From an uncultured Bacteroidales bacterium (GTDB taxonomy: Bacteria > Bacteroidota > Bacteroidia > Bacteroidales > Marinilabiliaceae), in assembly GCA_934717675.1 (NCBI GenBank), contig CAKUYZ010000006.1, positions 3,417-67,416 on the forward strand: a stretch of 64,000 nucleotides of DNA, read 5' to 3'. The notes beneath the pieces were generated by a model, which searched no databases, had not been told where the DNA came from, and worked only from the letters and a program-made list of their open reading frames with translations. Of this stretch, positions 1 to 9,966 are shown piece after piece; positions within the stretch are counted from its first letter, which is position 1, and every line of letters starts with the position of its first letter. The position numbers and the translations under genes were made by a program.

Positions 1-252
1 GACCGACCGCGCCGCGCTGTCGGCCTTGAGCCGCATGGTGTTCTCTACTGCATCTAGCTGATCTTCAACAGAAATCAATTGCCTAGCGGCAGTCCCGATG
101 ACTGACGACGCTTGCGGCATGCGCACCGTGAGCCCCGCCACATTCACCGCGGGCGGGCACAGCGCGGCAATGACGCCAAGCACGGCAATGACACCAAAAA
201 CGAAGGCCACGCCAACCCAGAGGCTCACGCCCCCCTTGCCACCCCTAGCCAT
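1..252 (-). CDS. Partial membrane protein of unknown function, 3' end outside window
   Basis: The minus strand is open from an ATG at 252 to the window edge (84 codons, no stop). The ATG lies 2 nt after the dnaE stop codon, so the two are almost certainly co-transcribed and probably translationally coupled. The product has a basic N-terminus (MARGGKGG), one hydrophobic segment at about residues 9-32, and then a stretch from about residue 33 that would face the periplasm. From about residue 60 it looks helical and possibly coiled coil (VEDQLDAVENTMRLKADSA). This is a single-pass, N-terminally anchored topology. I do not recognise the family. The coding call rests on the open frame, the sensible N-terminus and the tight spacing to dnaE. 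Confidence 0.6.
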   Translation of the reverse strand, partial: MARGGKGGVSLWVGVAFVFGVIAVLGVIAALCPPAVNVAGLTVRMPQASSVIGTAARQLISVEDQLDAVENTMRLKADSAARSV

Positions 253-254
253 GC

Positions 255-3200
255 TCATTTCTCACTGACAGACATGGCGATGTCGCCCTCCGTGGCATCC
301 ACCATCTTCATGACCTTGGGGCCCAGCTCCACGCTGTAGCTGTTTGACGGCAGGGTGACGTCGATGCGCTTGTTGCGGTCTATGATGTGGAAGCGCACTG
401 GCACAATGGGCGGCATGTCTGGCCGCGGGTTCACGGGCTTGTTCTTGTTGGCTATGAGGACTTCGGACAAGATGTCTATCATCGGCATTGTCAGTTTGTC
501 TAGGTTTATGGAGAATGTGACGTTCTTGATCATGCCGTGCTTCAGCACGTCTGACAGGAACTCCACTTTGGCGATTCTGCGAAACACCCTGGCGTCGGGC
601 CTCTCATATTTTGGAGGCTCAAACTTCATGGTGATGCACACGAAGGAGCTTGGCGTCATGAAATAGGGCGAGTAGCTCACGTAGTCGTCTCCGAAAAGCG
701 GAATCTCGCCCACACCGCTGGTGTCCTCCACCTTGGCAATGAGATAGGGGTTGTTCTTGGCTCGCGTCAGTCCCGTCTTTATCTCTTTGACAACGCCGGC
801 GCAGACGATGGTCTTGCCCAGGAACGACTGGAAATTCTCCTCCTTCAGGTTGGCCATCGGGGTGTTGACAATGTAGCGGAAGACGAAGGCGTAGGAGTCT
901 AGCGGGTGGGCGGAGAGATATATGCCCACCATCTCCTTCTCGCGGTTGAGCCTCTCAAGGTCGCTCCACGAGTTGATCACGTCAGGCAATGACGGCTTGG
1001 CGATGGCCACGTCCAGGATGTCTCCGAAGAGCGAGGCCTGGCCGCTGCGCTTGTCATTTTGGAAGTCTGTGCCATAGCGCAGCAAAATCTCGCTGCCCGA
1101 CAGGCCCTCCTTATTTTGGCAGAAGAACTGCTCTCGGCGCACGTCTCCAAGGTTGTCAAAAGCCCCGGCCAGGGCCAGGCTCTCAATGGTCTTGCGGTTG
1201 CAGGCCGTCAGGTCCACCCTCTCCACGAAGTCATATATCGAGGCGTAGGGGCCGTTTTTCTCCCTCTCGGAGACAATGGCCTCCACCGCGCCGTTGCCCA
1301 CACCCTTGACGCCGCCGAGGCCGAAGACCACGGCCCCGTCGTGGCTCACGCCAAAGTTGAGGACGGAGTTATTGACGTCTGGACCCATAACCTTGAGGCC
1401 CATACGCTTGCACTCGTCCATATATTTAGACACCTCGGAGATGGTGTCTTTGCAGCTGGTGAGCAGCGCGGCCATATATTCGGCCGGGTAGTGCGTCTTG
1501 AGATACGCCGTCTGATAAGACACCCACGAGTAGCACGTGGCGTGAGACTTGTTGAAGGCGTAGGAGGCGAATTTCTCCCAGTCGGCCCATATTTTCTCCA
1601 GCTTGTCGGCTGGGTGGCCGTTGCCCATGCCCTGGTTGATGAACTTGGGCTTGAGCTCGTTCAGCACGGCAATCTGTTTCTTGCCCATGGCCTTACGCAG
1701 TTTGTCGCTCTCGCCGCGCGTGAAGTTGGCCAGGAGGCGGCTCAGGAGCATCACCTGCTCTTGGTATACCGTGACGCCGTATGTGTCTTTGAGATATTTC
1801 TCCATACACGGCAAGTCGTAGGTGATGGGCTCTCGCCCCTGCTTGCGGTTGATGAACTGCGGGATGTAGTCCATTGGGCCGGGGCGGTAGAGTGCGTTCA
1901 TGGCAATGAGGTCTTCAAAGACCGTGGGCTGCAGCTCTTTGAGATATTTCTGCATACCCGGGCTCTCGAACTGGAAGATGCCCATGGTGCGTCCCTCGGC
2001 ATAGAGTTTGTAGACCTCGGGGTCGTCAATTGGCACCTTGAAGATGTCAATGTCCTCTCCCGTATGGGCCTTGATGTTTTTCACCGCGTCTTTCATGATG
2101 CGGAGGTTGATGAGGCCGAGGAAGTCCATCTTGATGAGGCCCACGCTCTCAACGTAGTGGCCGTCATATTGCGTGGCCTGCATCTTGAAGCCCGTGGTCT
2201 TATCCTCCACCACGGTTATGGGCGCGAATTTTTTGAGGTCGTCGGCGCCTATGATGATGCCGCAGGCGTGCACTCCCGTCTGGCGCACGGTGCCCTCGAG
2301 CTCGCCGGCGTAGCGCAGCATGGAGGCCACGCCCTCGTCGGGGCCATTGAGCGCCTGCTGTATGGCGGGGATGAGCTTGAAACAGTTCTTGAGGTTGACC
2401 TTGGGGACTTTTTTTGTCTTGGGGTCGGCCATGTCATCAGAGAACTTGTCGGGGATGAGGCTCGTCATCTCCCTGACCATCTGGAGGGGGATGTTTTGAA
2501 CTCGGCCCACGTCAGACACCGACGACTTGGTGGCCATGGTGCCGAAGGTGATGATGTGGGCCACGGCCTCGCTGCCATATTTCTGCGTGACCCACTCAAT
2601 TACTTTTTGGCGGCCGTCATCGGCAAAGTCGGTATCAATATCGGGGAGTGAAATACGGTCCGGGTTGAGGAAACGCTCGAAAAGGAGGTCGTATTTCATC
2701 GGGTCTATGTCCGTGATGCCAAGGCAATAGGCCACCACGGAGCCCGCCGCCGAGCCACGCCCAGGGCCCACCCAGACGTCTAGCTCCTCGCGGGCGGCGC
2801 GTATGAAGTCCATCACAATGAGGAAGTAGCCAGGGAAACCCATGGTCTTCATGATGTGGAGCTCAAAGGTTATCTGATCCACCTGCGCTTGCGTCAGCTC
2901 CTGGCCATAACGCTTGTGCGCCCCTTCCCACGTGAGTTTGGCCAGGTAGTCGGCCTCCAGCTTGATGCGGTAGAGCTTGTTGTAGCCTCCGAGTTTCTTT
3001 ATTTTCTTCTCCGCATCCTCTTGGCTCAGGACCACCTGGTGCTTCTCGTCTTGCGTAAACTCGTCGAAGAGGTCCTTCTCCGTGAGTTTTTGGCGATACT
3101 GCTCCTCCGTCCCGAAGTCTTCGGGGATGGGGAATTTGGGCATGATGGGGTCGGAGTTGAGGTTTATGTCCTCCACTTTGCCGGCCACCTCCATGGTGTT

Positions 3201-4166
3201 GGCCAGGGCCTCTGGCACGTCGGGGAAGAGGGCCTCCATCTCCTCTGGCGTCTTGAGCCACTCCTGTTTGGTGTAAAAGAGGCGGCTGGGGTCGTTCATC
3301 TGCTTGCCCGTGGAGAGGCATAGGAGCCTCTCGTGGGCCTCGGCGTGCTCCTTGTTGAGGAAGTGCGAGTCGTTGGTGCAAATTACTTTCACGCCCGTCT
3401 TCTCGGCCAGCTCCAAGATGAATGGGTTGACCTCCTGCTGCCTCTCCCACACGTCGCGGGCGGGGTTGTCTCCGAGGCACGGGTGACGCTGGATCTCAAG
3501 GTAATAGTCGTCTCCGAACACGCTCTTGAACCACCTCACGCTGCGCTCCGCCTCATCGAACTTGCGAGCCATGATGAGTTGCGGGATCTCGCCGCCCAGG
3601 CATGCCGAGGAGCATATGACCCCATCATGATACTTCTCCAGCAACTCCTTGTCTATTCGGGGCTTACCATAGAAACCGTCAATCCACGAGACGGAGACCA
3701 TGCGGCAGAGGTTGAGGTAGCCCGTCTTGTTTTTGGCCAAGAGGATCAGGTGCCAGCCGCTGCGGTCCAAGACGCTCTCTTTGCCGCTCTCGGGGTCGGT
3801 GGCCTTGATGGTCTTGTCTTTGTCGTGCAGGGAGCGGCGAGCGCAGTAGGCCTCGACGCCGAATATGGGCTTGAAAATCTTGGTTTTGAGGTCTTCGGCC
3901 TTGGCTTTGGCCTCGGCTCGCTCTTCGGGCGCGCGGCTCTCATCTGCCGCTATGGCCTCCTGCTCCTTGATGGCGCCGCGCGTCTTGCCGTTGACTTTGG
4001 CGGCGTAGTCATGAAACTCCTTGATGCCATACATGACGCCGTGGTCGGTCAGGGCCACGGAATACATGCCGTTGGCCATACACTTGTCCACAATGCCCGG
4101 CACGGTGCTCATGCCGTCCAAGATAGAGTAGTGCGAGTGCACATGAAGGTGAGTGAAGCGCGCCAT
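255..4166 (-). CDS. dnaE: DNA polymerase III subunit alpha
   Basis: This is the catalytic subunit of the replicative DNA polymerase, 1303 residues, close to full length for DnaE1-type enzymes. The N-terminal PHP domain opens with HLHVHSHYSILDG, and the fingers/palm region carries GPGRGSAAGS and the catalytic acidic motif PDIDTDFADDGR (about residue 510). The helix-hairpin-helix and OB-fold region follows near the C-terminus. An acidic, Ala/Glu/Lys-rich insertion sits at about residues 65-95 inside the PHP domain. The start is an ATG whose product matches the family N-terminus. A possible minus-strand -7 element TACCTTCG lies at 4201-4208, giving a short leader. The downstream gene begins 2 nt after the stop. 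Confidence 0.98.
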   Translation of the reverse strand: MARFTHLHVHSHYSILDGMSTVPGIVDKCMANGMYSVALTDHGVMYGIKEFHDYAAKVNGKTRGAIKEQEAIAADESRAPEERAEAKAKAEDLKTKIFKPIFGVEAYCARRSLHDKDKTIKATDPESGKESVLDRSGWHLILLAKNKTGYLNLCRMVSVSWIDGFYGKPRIDKELLEKYHDGVICSSACLGGEIPQLIMARKFDEAERSVRWFKSVFGDDYYLEIQRHPCLGDNPARDVWERQQEVNPFILELAEKTGVKVICTNDSHFLNKEHAEAHERLLCLSTGKQMNDPSRLFYTKQEWLKTPEEMEALFPDVPEALANTMEVAGKVEDINLNSDPIMPKFPIPEDFGTEEQYRQKLTEKDLFDEFTQDEKHQVVLSQEDAEKKIKKLGGYNKLYRIKLEADYLAKLTWEGAHKRYGQELTQAQVDQITFELHIMKTMGFPGYFLIVMDFIRAAREELDVWVGPGRGSAAGSVVAYCLGITDIDPMKYDLLFERFLNPDRISLPDIDTDFADDGRQKVIEWVTQKYGSEAVAHIITFGTMATKSSVSDVGRVQNIPLQMVREMTSLIPDKFSDDMADPKTKKVPKVNLKNCFKLIPAIQQALNGPDEGVASMLRYAGELEGTVRQTGVHACGIIIGADDLKKFAPITVVEDKTTGFKMQATQYDGHYVESVGLIKMDFLGLINLRIMKDAVKNIKAHTGEDIDIFKVPIDDPEVYKLYAEGRTMGIFQFESPGMQKYLKELQPTVFEDLIAMNALYRPGPMDYIPQFINRKQGREPITYDLPCMEKYLKDTYGVTVYQEQVMLLSRLLANFTRGESDKLRKAMGKKQIAVLNELKPKFINQGMGNGHPADKLEKIWADWEKFASYAFNKSHATCYSWVSYQTAYLKTHYPAEYMAALLTSCKDTISEVSKYMDECKRMGLKVMGPDVNNSVLNFGVSHDGAVVFGLGGVKGVGNGAVEAIVSEREKNGPYASIYDFVERVDLTACNRKTIESLALAGAFDNLGDVRREQFFCQNKEGLSGSEILLRYGTDFQNDKRSGQASLFGDILDVAIAKPSLPDVINSWSDLERLNREKEMVGIYLSAHPLDSYAFVFRYIVNTPMANLKEENFQSFLGKTIVCAGVVKEIKTGLTRAKNNPYLIAKVEDTSGVGEIPLFGDDYVSYSPYFMTPSSFVCITMKFEPPKYERPDARVFRRIAKVEFLSDVLKHGMIKNVTFSINLDKLTMPMIDILSEVLIANKNKPVNPRPDMPPIVPVRFHIIDRNKRIDVTLPSNSYSVELGPKVMKMVDATEGDIAMSVSEK

Positions 4167-4353
4167 TTCCCTTTGCCTCGTTATTTCTGATTTTCAGTTG
4201 CGAAGGTAGTGCCTAAAGGACTGAAAATTGAATTGGATAAGTGCAATATTTTTCATAGCTAGGGTTAGGCACAGGAATTCACGCCTTGGCCAGGCTCTCC
4301 CGCTTTGCCGCGCCGACTTTTCTGACGACATTTGCCACAAAATATGGGTTTTT

Positions 4354-4836
4354 ATGAAAACAATGACACGGAGCATATTGTTCGTATGCCTCGGCAACAT
4401 CTGCCGCTCACCGGCCGCCGACGCGATAATGAGAGCCAAAGCCGCGGCGGCTGGGCTAGATGTGGATGTGGACTCGGCGGGCATCGGGGCGTGGCATGCG
4501 GGGCAGCTGCCAGACATACGCATGAGGCGGTGCGGCGACAAGCACGGCTACGACATGCGCCACCGCGCGAGGCAAGTGACGGCGGAGGACTTTGACCGCT
4601 TCGACATCGTGATGGGCATGGACGCGCAAAACGTGAGCGACCTGCGAGCCTTGGCCGCGACCGACAGACAAAAAGCAAAAGTGCGCCTCATGGCCGACTA
4701 CCTGACCCGCCACCCGGGCCAAAGGTCAATCCCAGACCCATATTATGGAGACGAGGGCGACTTTGAGCTGGCGGTGGAACTGATTGAGGATGCGGTGGAA
4801 AACATTGTGAGACTGATGAAAGAAGACAAGATATGA
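4354..4836 (+). CDS. Low molecular weight protein-tyrosine phosphatase
   Basis: This is a cytoplasmic phosphatase of the arsenate reductase-like LMW-PTP fold, 160 residues as usual for the family. The active-site P-loop FVCLGNICRSPAA (the C-x5-R-S signature) is at about residues 9-21, and the general-acid loop is DPYYGD near residue 130. The start at 4354 (MKTMTRSILFVCLGN) places the P-loop at the normal distance from the N-terminus; a second ATG at 4363 would also work. An upstream in-frame extension to 4228 is unlike the family and was not used. The stop overlaps the start of the acetyltransferase by 4 nt (ATGA), so the two are translationally coupled. Related phosphatases act on tyrosine kinases of capsule synthesis, but no such genes are nearby. 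Confidence 0.93.
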   Translation: MKTMTRSILFVCLGNICRSPAADAIMRAKAAAAGLDVDVDSAGIGAWHAGQLPDIRMRRCGDKHGYDMRHRARQVTAEDFDRFDIVMGMDAQNVSDLRALAATDRQKAKVRLMADYLTRHPGQRSIPDPYYGDEGDFELAVELIEDAVENIVRLMKEDKI

Positions 4837-5387
4837 CAGAGTGGGAAAAGATGCTGGCCGGCGAGCCCTATGACGCCATGAACCAGTGCTTCACAGAAAG
4901 GTTGAACGACACGAAACTCAAAATATACGAGTTCAACAACATGCGGCCAGACGACACCGAGGCGCGGACAAAGCTGCTTCGCGGCCTGCTTGGCGGCACG
5001 GGCAAGAGGCTGATTGTCAATCAGCCATTCAGGTGCGACTATGGGTGCAACATATTCGTGGGCGAGGATTTCTTTGCCAACTTCAACCTGACCATCCTAG
5101 ACGAGGCGCGCGTGACGATAGGCAACAACGTCTTTATCGGCCCCAACGTGGGGATATACACCGCATGCCACCCGCTAGACCCCGCGGAGCGCGCCAGATG
5201 GGTGCAATGGGCCAAGCCCGTCACCATTGGCAACGACGTGTGGATTGGCGGAGGGGTGACGATATGCCCCGGCGTGACCATTGGAGACGGAGCCTCCATC
5301 GGGGCCGGCAGCGTGGTGGTGAAAGACGTCCCGCCGCGCTGCGTGGCGGTGGGCAACCCCGCAAGGGTGGTGAAAAGGGTGGAGTAG
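4833..5387 (+). CDS. Sugar O-acetyltransferase, maltose/galactoside acetyltransferase type
   Basis: A left-handed beta-helix acetyltransferase of 184 residues that moves acetyl from acetyl-CoA to a sugar hydroxyl. The N-terminal maltose-acetyltransferase cap (EKMLAGEPYDAMNQCF) is followed by imperfect hexapeptide repeats from about residue 65 to 180. Clear turns are IGNNVFIGPNVGIYT and IGNDVWIGGGVTICPGV. The catalytic His is in TACHPLDPAERA. The C-terminus GNPARVVKRV is typical. The ATG overlaps the phosphatase stop by 4 nt. The natural sugar acceptor cannot be told from sequence. The GH97 glycosidase starts about 80 nt downstream on the same strand. Confidence 0.94.
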   Translation: MTEWEKMLAGEPYDAMNQCFTERLNDTKLKIYEFNNMRPDDTEARTKLLRGLLGGTGKRLIVNQPFRCDYGCNIFVGEDFFANFNLTILDEARVTIGNNVFIGPNVGIYTACHPLDPAERARWVQWAKPVTIGNDVWIGGGVTICPGVTIGDGASIGAGSVVVKDVPPRCVAVGNPARVVKRVE

Positions 5388-5466
5388 GGGGGGCGGTATG
5401 GGCAGATTGGGAGTCCCGCCATTTTTTTTATAAATTAGCAGCTAACACCTAAAAATCAGCTGCCCT

Positions 5467-7596
5467 ATGGACATTCCCACATTGGTCTCACAACACCACA
5501 CGCACCCAACCTTCAAACTTCTTAGCGCCCTCCCGTCAGTCCTTTTGCTGTGCCTCCCGTCGGTCTGCGTGGCCGAGTCCATACCGACCACGGTGGAGTC
5601 GCCGGGCAAGACGCTGTCCCTCACGGTCAGTCCGTCATCCGATGGCGGACTGGCCTTTTCTGTTGCCTACCGCGGCCGCGAGGTGACGTCCGCCTCCCAA
5701 ATGGGCATCACCCTGGCCAGCGGGGCGAGCCTGACAGGCAACGGCGTGGAAGAGGCCAATGTAGAGACGCACAACGGGACAATGACCACCAGCCTGGGTG
5801 AATGGGCGGAACACACCGACAACTATCAGGCACTGACTGTGAGGTTGAAGCAAGGGAGCAACACCATCTGCGTGGACTTCAGAGCCTATGACGAGGGCTT
5901 CGCCTACCGCTACAGATGCTCGCTGACGGCGGCCGACAGACTGACGGCGGATATGGCCAATCTGAAACTTCCTGGCGGGCTGACGTGCTACACAGAGAGC
6001 GGGGCCGAGAGCGGCTACACGGAAAGGCCTTCCACCTCCACGTTCTCATCGTTATGCCCGCTGCTGGCCACCTCTTCGTCACTCTCTGTGTGCGTGGCCG
6101 AGGCGGGCAACGAGGCCATCGCGGCCCAAGCCAAGCTGAGCTCCAGTGGCGGGTATCTAACGTTCCTGCAGTCCACGTCATTCTCCTCCAAGTCCATCAT
6201 AACGCCATGGAGAGCCATGATGATGGGACGCACCCCCTTGGAGCTTATGGACGCCAAATACATCATGCGCTCGCTCTGTCCCGAGACGGCCGATGACACC
6301 GACTGGATAAAGCCCGGCAAGGTGTTCAGGTCTCTAGAAGCCGGCACGAACGACTTCCACACCGACTCGGTGATGGCGGCGATAGACTTCGCCCGCAAGA
6401 CGGGGTTCTCCTACGTCTAGCTAGACGCCGGCTGGTATGGCCTGGGCTACAGCGAGGAGCGCAACCCCGGCTCCGTACCGACCAAGCCGCGCCCCACTCT
6501 GGACATTGAGCAAGTCATAGGCCACGCCAAAGACAACGGGATTGGCATCTTGCTCTACGTCAACCGCGTGGGGTGGGTCAACTATGACGTCGAGAACACT
6601 CTGGACACCTATGCGTCTTGGGGCGCGAGCGGGGTCAAGATGGGGTTTGTCGACGGGCTATCGCAATCGGGCATGAGCGTGGTGTATCGCGTTATCCGCG
6701 AGGCCGCCAAGCGGCATATGGTCGTCAACGTGCATGACAACTACCGCCCCACGGGCACTGAGCGCACGCTGCCCAACCTGCTGACGGTGGAGGGAATCCG
6801 CGGCGACGAGCATAACCCTACGGCCGACCACGCCATGCGACTGCCATTCTCGCGCTTCATGTGCGGGCCGGCCGATTTCACCTTCGTCTTCAACAGGCCG
6901 GGAACGGAGACAAACCGCAAACGCACGCGAGGCCAACAGTTGGGGCTGATGGTGGTCTTTTTCAGCCCATTGCAACACGTGCTGTGGTATGGCAAGCATT
7001 GGCAATATGAGGGCAGGGAGAGCCAGTTGGAGTTCATCTCAAAAGTTCCGACCGTTTGGGACGAGACCCGCCCCTTGGCAGGCGAGGTGGGCGAATACGT
7101 GGCCATGGCCCGGCGCAAGGGCGACACATGGTACGTGGGGGCGGCCACCAACTCGGCCCGCAGCCTGCGCCTACGCCTCGACTTCCTAGAGAGCGGCAAG
7201 AAATATGACGTGACGACCTACGAAGACGACAGGCAAGAGGGCATCTGCCGCACCGTTCGCACGTGCACGGGGCAGAAAGCCGAGCTGGAACTCGACCTCT
7301 TGGCATCGGGCGGAGCGGCGGCCATAATAACGCCCTCATCGGGCGACACGGCTCTGCCCGAACTCACCGCGCGAGACCACATTGACATGAGGCGAGACGG
7401 TGGCCGCGTCATCATCTCATCCACCTCGACCGCGCTCATAAGGGCCAGGGCGTTCACCCTTGGCGGCATCGTGGCTGCCGAGGCCGAGGCGAGAGGCGGC
7501 ACGGTGACGCTTAATGTCGGGAGCCATCGCGGGCTGCTGATTGTGGAAGTGGAGCGGGCTGACGGACGCAAGTCGCGCCTCTCGCTCAGCAACTAG
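5467..7596 (+). pseudogene. GH97 alpha-glucosidase/alpha-galactosidase interrupted by in-frame TAG
   Basis: Read through, this is a 709-codon glycoside hydrolase family 97 enzyme (SusB-like, periplasmic, acting on alpha-linked glucosides or galactosides). It has an export signal (hydrophobic stretch LLSALPSVLLLCLPSVCVA), an N-terminal beta-sandwich domain (about residues 38-290), the TIM-barrel catalytic domain and a C-terminal beta domain. Codon 318 (6418-6420) is TAG. The frame continues without any other stop as LDAGWYGLGYSEER, exactly where the family has its conserved Y-V-x-x-D-x-G-W-Y strand, so one residue is replaced and there is no frameshift. Downstream motifs GFVDGLSQ, VNVHDNYRP and VEGIRGDE are intact. 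A single TTG-to-TAG change would explain it. Either this is a recent nonsense mutation or the stop is read through. Many neighbouring genes end in TAG, which argues against recoding of the whole genome. Confidence 0.9.
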
Positions 7597-7617
7597 CGCG
7601 AGACTGGAAACATGAGA

Positions 7618-7652
7618 AGCCGCGTCAACCCCGGAGCTGAGTTGACGCGGCT
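7618..7652. terminator. Bidirectional hairpin terminator between GH97 and hppA
   Basis: A perfect 12-bp stem (AGCCGCGTCAAC paired with GTTGACGCGGCT) with an 11-nt loop lies between the convergent GH97 and hppA genes. It is followed on the plus strand by CCTTGTTTTGG, a modest U-rich tail. Confidence 0.8.
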
Positions 7653-7671
7653 CCTTGTTTTGGCCTGCGGG

Positions 7672-9966
7672 CTAGCCCAACAGCGAGCAGCCTATGGTGA
7701 GGCCGGCCATGACCACCGAGACCATGGACATGAGCTTGATGAGTATGTTGAGAGACGGGCCGGAAGTGTCCTTGAAGGGATCGCCCACTGTGTCTCCCAC
7801 CACGGCGGCCTTGTGGCAGTCTCCGCCCCTGCCGCCATAGTTGCCTTTCTCAATATACTTCTTGGCATTGTCCCACGCCCCGCCAGCATTGTTGAGCATC
7901 ACGGCCAATGTGAAGCCCGCCGTGAGGCCGCCGGCCAAGAGGCCTATCACGCCGGCCACTCCAAACAGCAGGCCGACAGCCACCGGCACAATTATGGCCA
8001 ACAGCGACGGCAGCACCATCTCATGCTGCGCCCCTTTGGTGGATATCTCGACGCAGCGGGCATAGTCTGGCGTGCCGCGGCCATCCAAGATTCCCGCGAT
8101 CTCGCGGAACTGGCGGCGCACCTCGTCAACCATCTTAGACGCTGCGCGGCCCACGGCCTTCATGCTCATGGCGCAGAAGAGGAAAGCCATCATGGCGCCA
8201 ATGAAAAGACCCGCAAGCAGCATGGGGTTGAACACAGACAAGTCATAGGCCGAGACAAAATCTCTCATGGTGGCCGAGGCCAGCGCCACGGCGTTCACGC
8301 CGTCGGGCATTCCCTCCGGCGGGGTGGGGCCCACGTAGAAGGCCGTATCGCCCACCAGCCGGAAGCCGTCGCCTCCCGCCGCCATGCGCGACAGCCACAT
8401 CCTGACCTCCTCCATATATGCCGCCAAGAGAGCCATGGCGGTGAGCGCCGCAGAGCCTATGGCGAAACCTTTGCCTGTGGCGGCTGTGGTGTTGCCAAGC
8501 CCGTCGAGCGCGTCGGTGCGCTCCCTCACCTCGGCCGGCAGACCGCTCATCTCGGCGTTGCCGCCGGCGTTATCGGCAATGGGGCCGAAGGCGTCGGTGG
8601 CCAAGGTCACGCCGAGCGTGGAGAGCATCCCGACGGCCGCGAAGCCTATGCCGTAGACGCCCATGGCATAGTTGCCAAAACCGCCGGCCGAGCCAAAGGC
8701 CGATATGATGGCGGCGGCCACGATGACCACGGGTAGCCACGTGGACTGCATGCCGACGGCCATACCCTCAATGATGGTGGTGGCCGGGCCCTGCTGAGTC
8801 TGGGCAGCGATGCCGCGCGTGGGCCTGTACTCGTCAGACGTGAAGTATTCGGTGCCCTGCCCGATGACCACGCCCGCCAGCAGACCGGCTATGACAGAGC
8901 CGAAAAGCCCCCAGCTGATCCACTCCAGCGAGGCCATGACGGCCACCGCCACAAGGATGAGGGCCGAGGCCCCGCCCGTGCCCAGGAGCAGGGCGTGGAG
9001 CAAGTTTTTCTGAGACGCCCCCTCGCGGGTGCGCACGGCGTAGACGCCCAAGATGGAGAGCAACGTGCCAATGGCGGCCACGACCATGGGGGCTATGATG
9101 AGCTGGAGCTGCTTCTCGTCACTCACGGCTGGGATGGCGGCCCCAAGGGCGGCCGTGGAGAGGATGGAGCCGCAATAGCTCTCATAGAGGTCGGCCCCCA
9201 TGCCGGCCACGTCTCCCACATTGTCACCCACATTGTCGGCGATGGTGGCCGGGTTGCGCGGGTCGTCTTCCGGGATTCCGGCCTCGACCTTGCCCACAAG
9301 GTCAGCCCCCACGTCGGCCGCCTTGGTGTATATGCCGCCACCCACGCGGGCAAAGAGAGCCTGCGTGGAGGCTCCCATGCCAAAAGTCAGCATGGTGGCG
9401 GTGATCTCAATCATCTTGGCGTGGGCGTCTGTGCCAGGGTGGACGAACGTCAGGCCGCAGAATTCCAGGCCATTGGCCATATGCTCTGGGGTGAAGACCA
9501 GGTCGTTGAGGATGTAGAACCACGCGGCAATGTCCAGCAAGCCGAAGCCCACGACCACAAGCCCCATGACAGCGCCTGAGCGAAACGCCACGCGGAGGCC
9601 CTTGTTGAGGCTCTCCCTGGCCCCGTTGGCCGTTCGGGCCGAGGCGTTGGTGGCCGTCTTCATGCCCAAGTAGCCGCACAGGCCGGAGAAAAAGCCACCC
9701 GTGAGGAACGCCACCGGCACAAAAGGGTTCTGCACGCCAAGATAGGCCAGCACGCCAAGCAGCAAAGCCATGATGACGAACACTTTAAGCACCACGCCAT
9801 ATTGGCGTCGCAAATAGGCCATGGCACCCTCGCGCACATAGCCGGCAATCTCGGCCATGCGCGTGGTGCCCTCGCTGTTTCTCATCATGCCGCGATAGAA
9901 CAGCCAGGCGAAGAGCAACGCCACGGCGGAACTGAGCGGCACAATCCAAAAGATTGAGCTGGACAT
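7672..9966 (-). CDS. hppA: Membrane-bound ion-pumping pyrophosphatase, K+-dependent type
   Basis: An inner-membrane pyrophosphatase (764 residues, about 16 predicted membrane segments) that couples PPi hydrolysis to export of Na+ and/or H+. The substrate-site motifs are present: DVGADLVGKVE and the acidic loop GIPEDDPRNPATIADNVGDN, plus the C-terminal GDTVGDPFKDTSGPSLN. In GNTTAATGKGFAIGS an Ala stands where K+-independent enzymes carry Lys, so K+ dependence is predicted from known family rules. Bacteroides homologues pump both Na+ and H+; the ion used here is inference. The ATG at 9966 begins MSSSIFWIVPLSSAVA, a normal first membrane helix. It is transcribed alone, ends at the shared hairpin at 7618-7652, and is divergent from the B12 riboswitch operon. 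Confidence 0.97.
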   Translation of the reverse strand: MSSSIFWIVPLSSAVALLFAWLFYRGMMRNSEGTTRMAEIAGYVREGAMAYLRRQYGVVLKVFVIMALLLGVLAYLGVQNPFVPVAFLTGGFFSGLCGYLGMKTATNASARTANGARESLNKGLRVAFRSGAVMGLVVVGFGLLDIAAWFYILNDLVFTPEHMANGLEFCGLTFVHPGTDAHAKMIEITATMLTFGMGASTQALFARVGGGIYTKAADVGADLVGKVEAGIPEDDPRNPATIADNVGDNVGDVAGMGADLYESYCGSILSTAALGAAIPAVSDEKQLQLIIAPMVVAAIGTLLSILGVYAVRTREGASQKNLLHALLLGTGGASALILVAVAVMASLEWISWGLFGSVIAGLLAGVVIGQGTEYFTSDEYRPTRGIAAQTQQGPATTIIEGMAVGMQSTWLPVVIVAAAIISAFGSAGGFGNYAMGVYGIGFAAVGMLSTLGVTLATDAFGPIADNAGGNAEMSGLPAEVRERTDALDGLGNTTAATGKGFAIGSAALTAMALLAAYMEEVRMWLSRMAAGGDGFRLVGDTAFYVGPTPPEGMPDGVNAVALASATMRDFVSAYDLSVFNPMLLAGLFIGAMMAFLFCAMSMKAVGRAASKMVDEVRRQFREIAGILDGRGTPDYARCVEISTKGAQHEMVLPSLLAIIVPVAVGLLFGVAGVIGLLAGGLTAGFTLAVMLNNAGGAWDNAKKYIEKGNYGGRGGDCHKAAVVGDTVGDPFKDTSGPSLNILIKLMSMVSVVMAGLTIGCSLLG

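Noticed and set aside
1059..2651. A 530-codon open frame on the plus strand, antisense to dnaE
   Set aside because: It is a mirror of GC-rich dnaE codons; the product is His/Val/Leu-rich with no domain, and dnaE is complete and certain.
5467..7596. Genome-wide reassignment of TAG as an amino-acid codon
   Set aside because: Many intact genes here end in TAG at the expected place (for example 5387, 11478, 17540, 30868, 36949, 46909), so TAG works as a stop.
7612..8736. A 374-codon plus-strand open frame opposite hppA
   Set aside because: Shadow of hppA. Product is rich in His, Arg and Gly with no recognisable motif, and it crosses the terminator hairpin.
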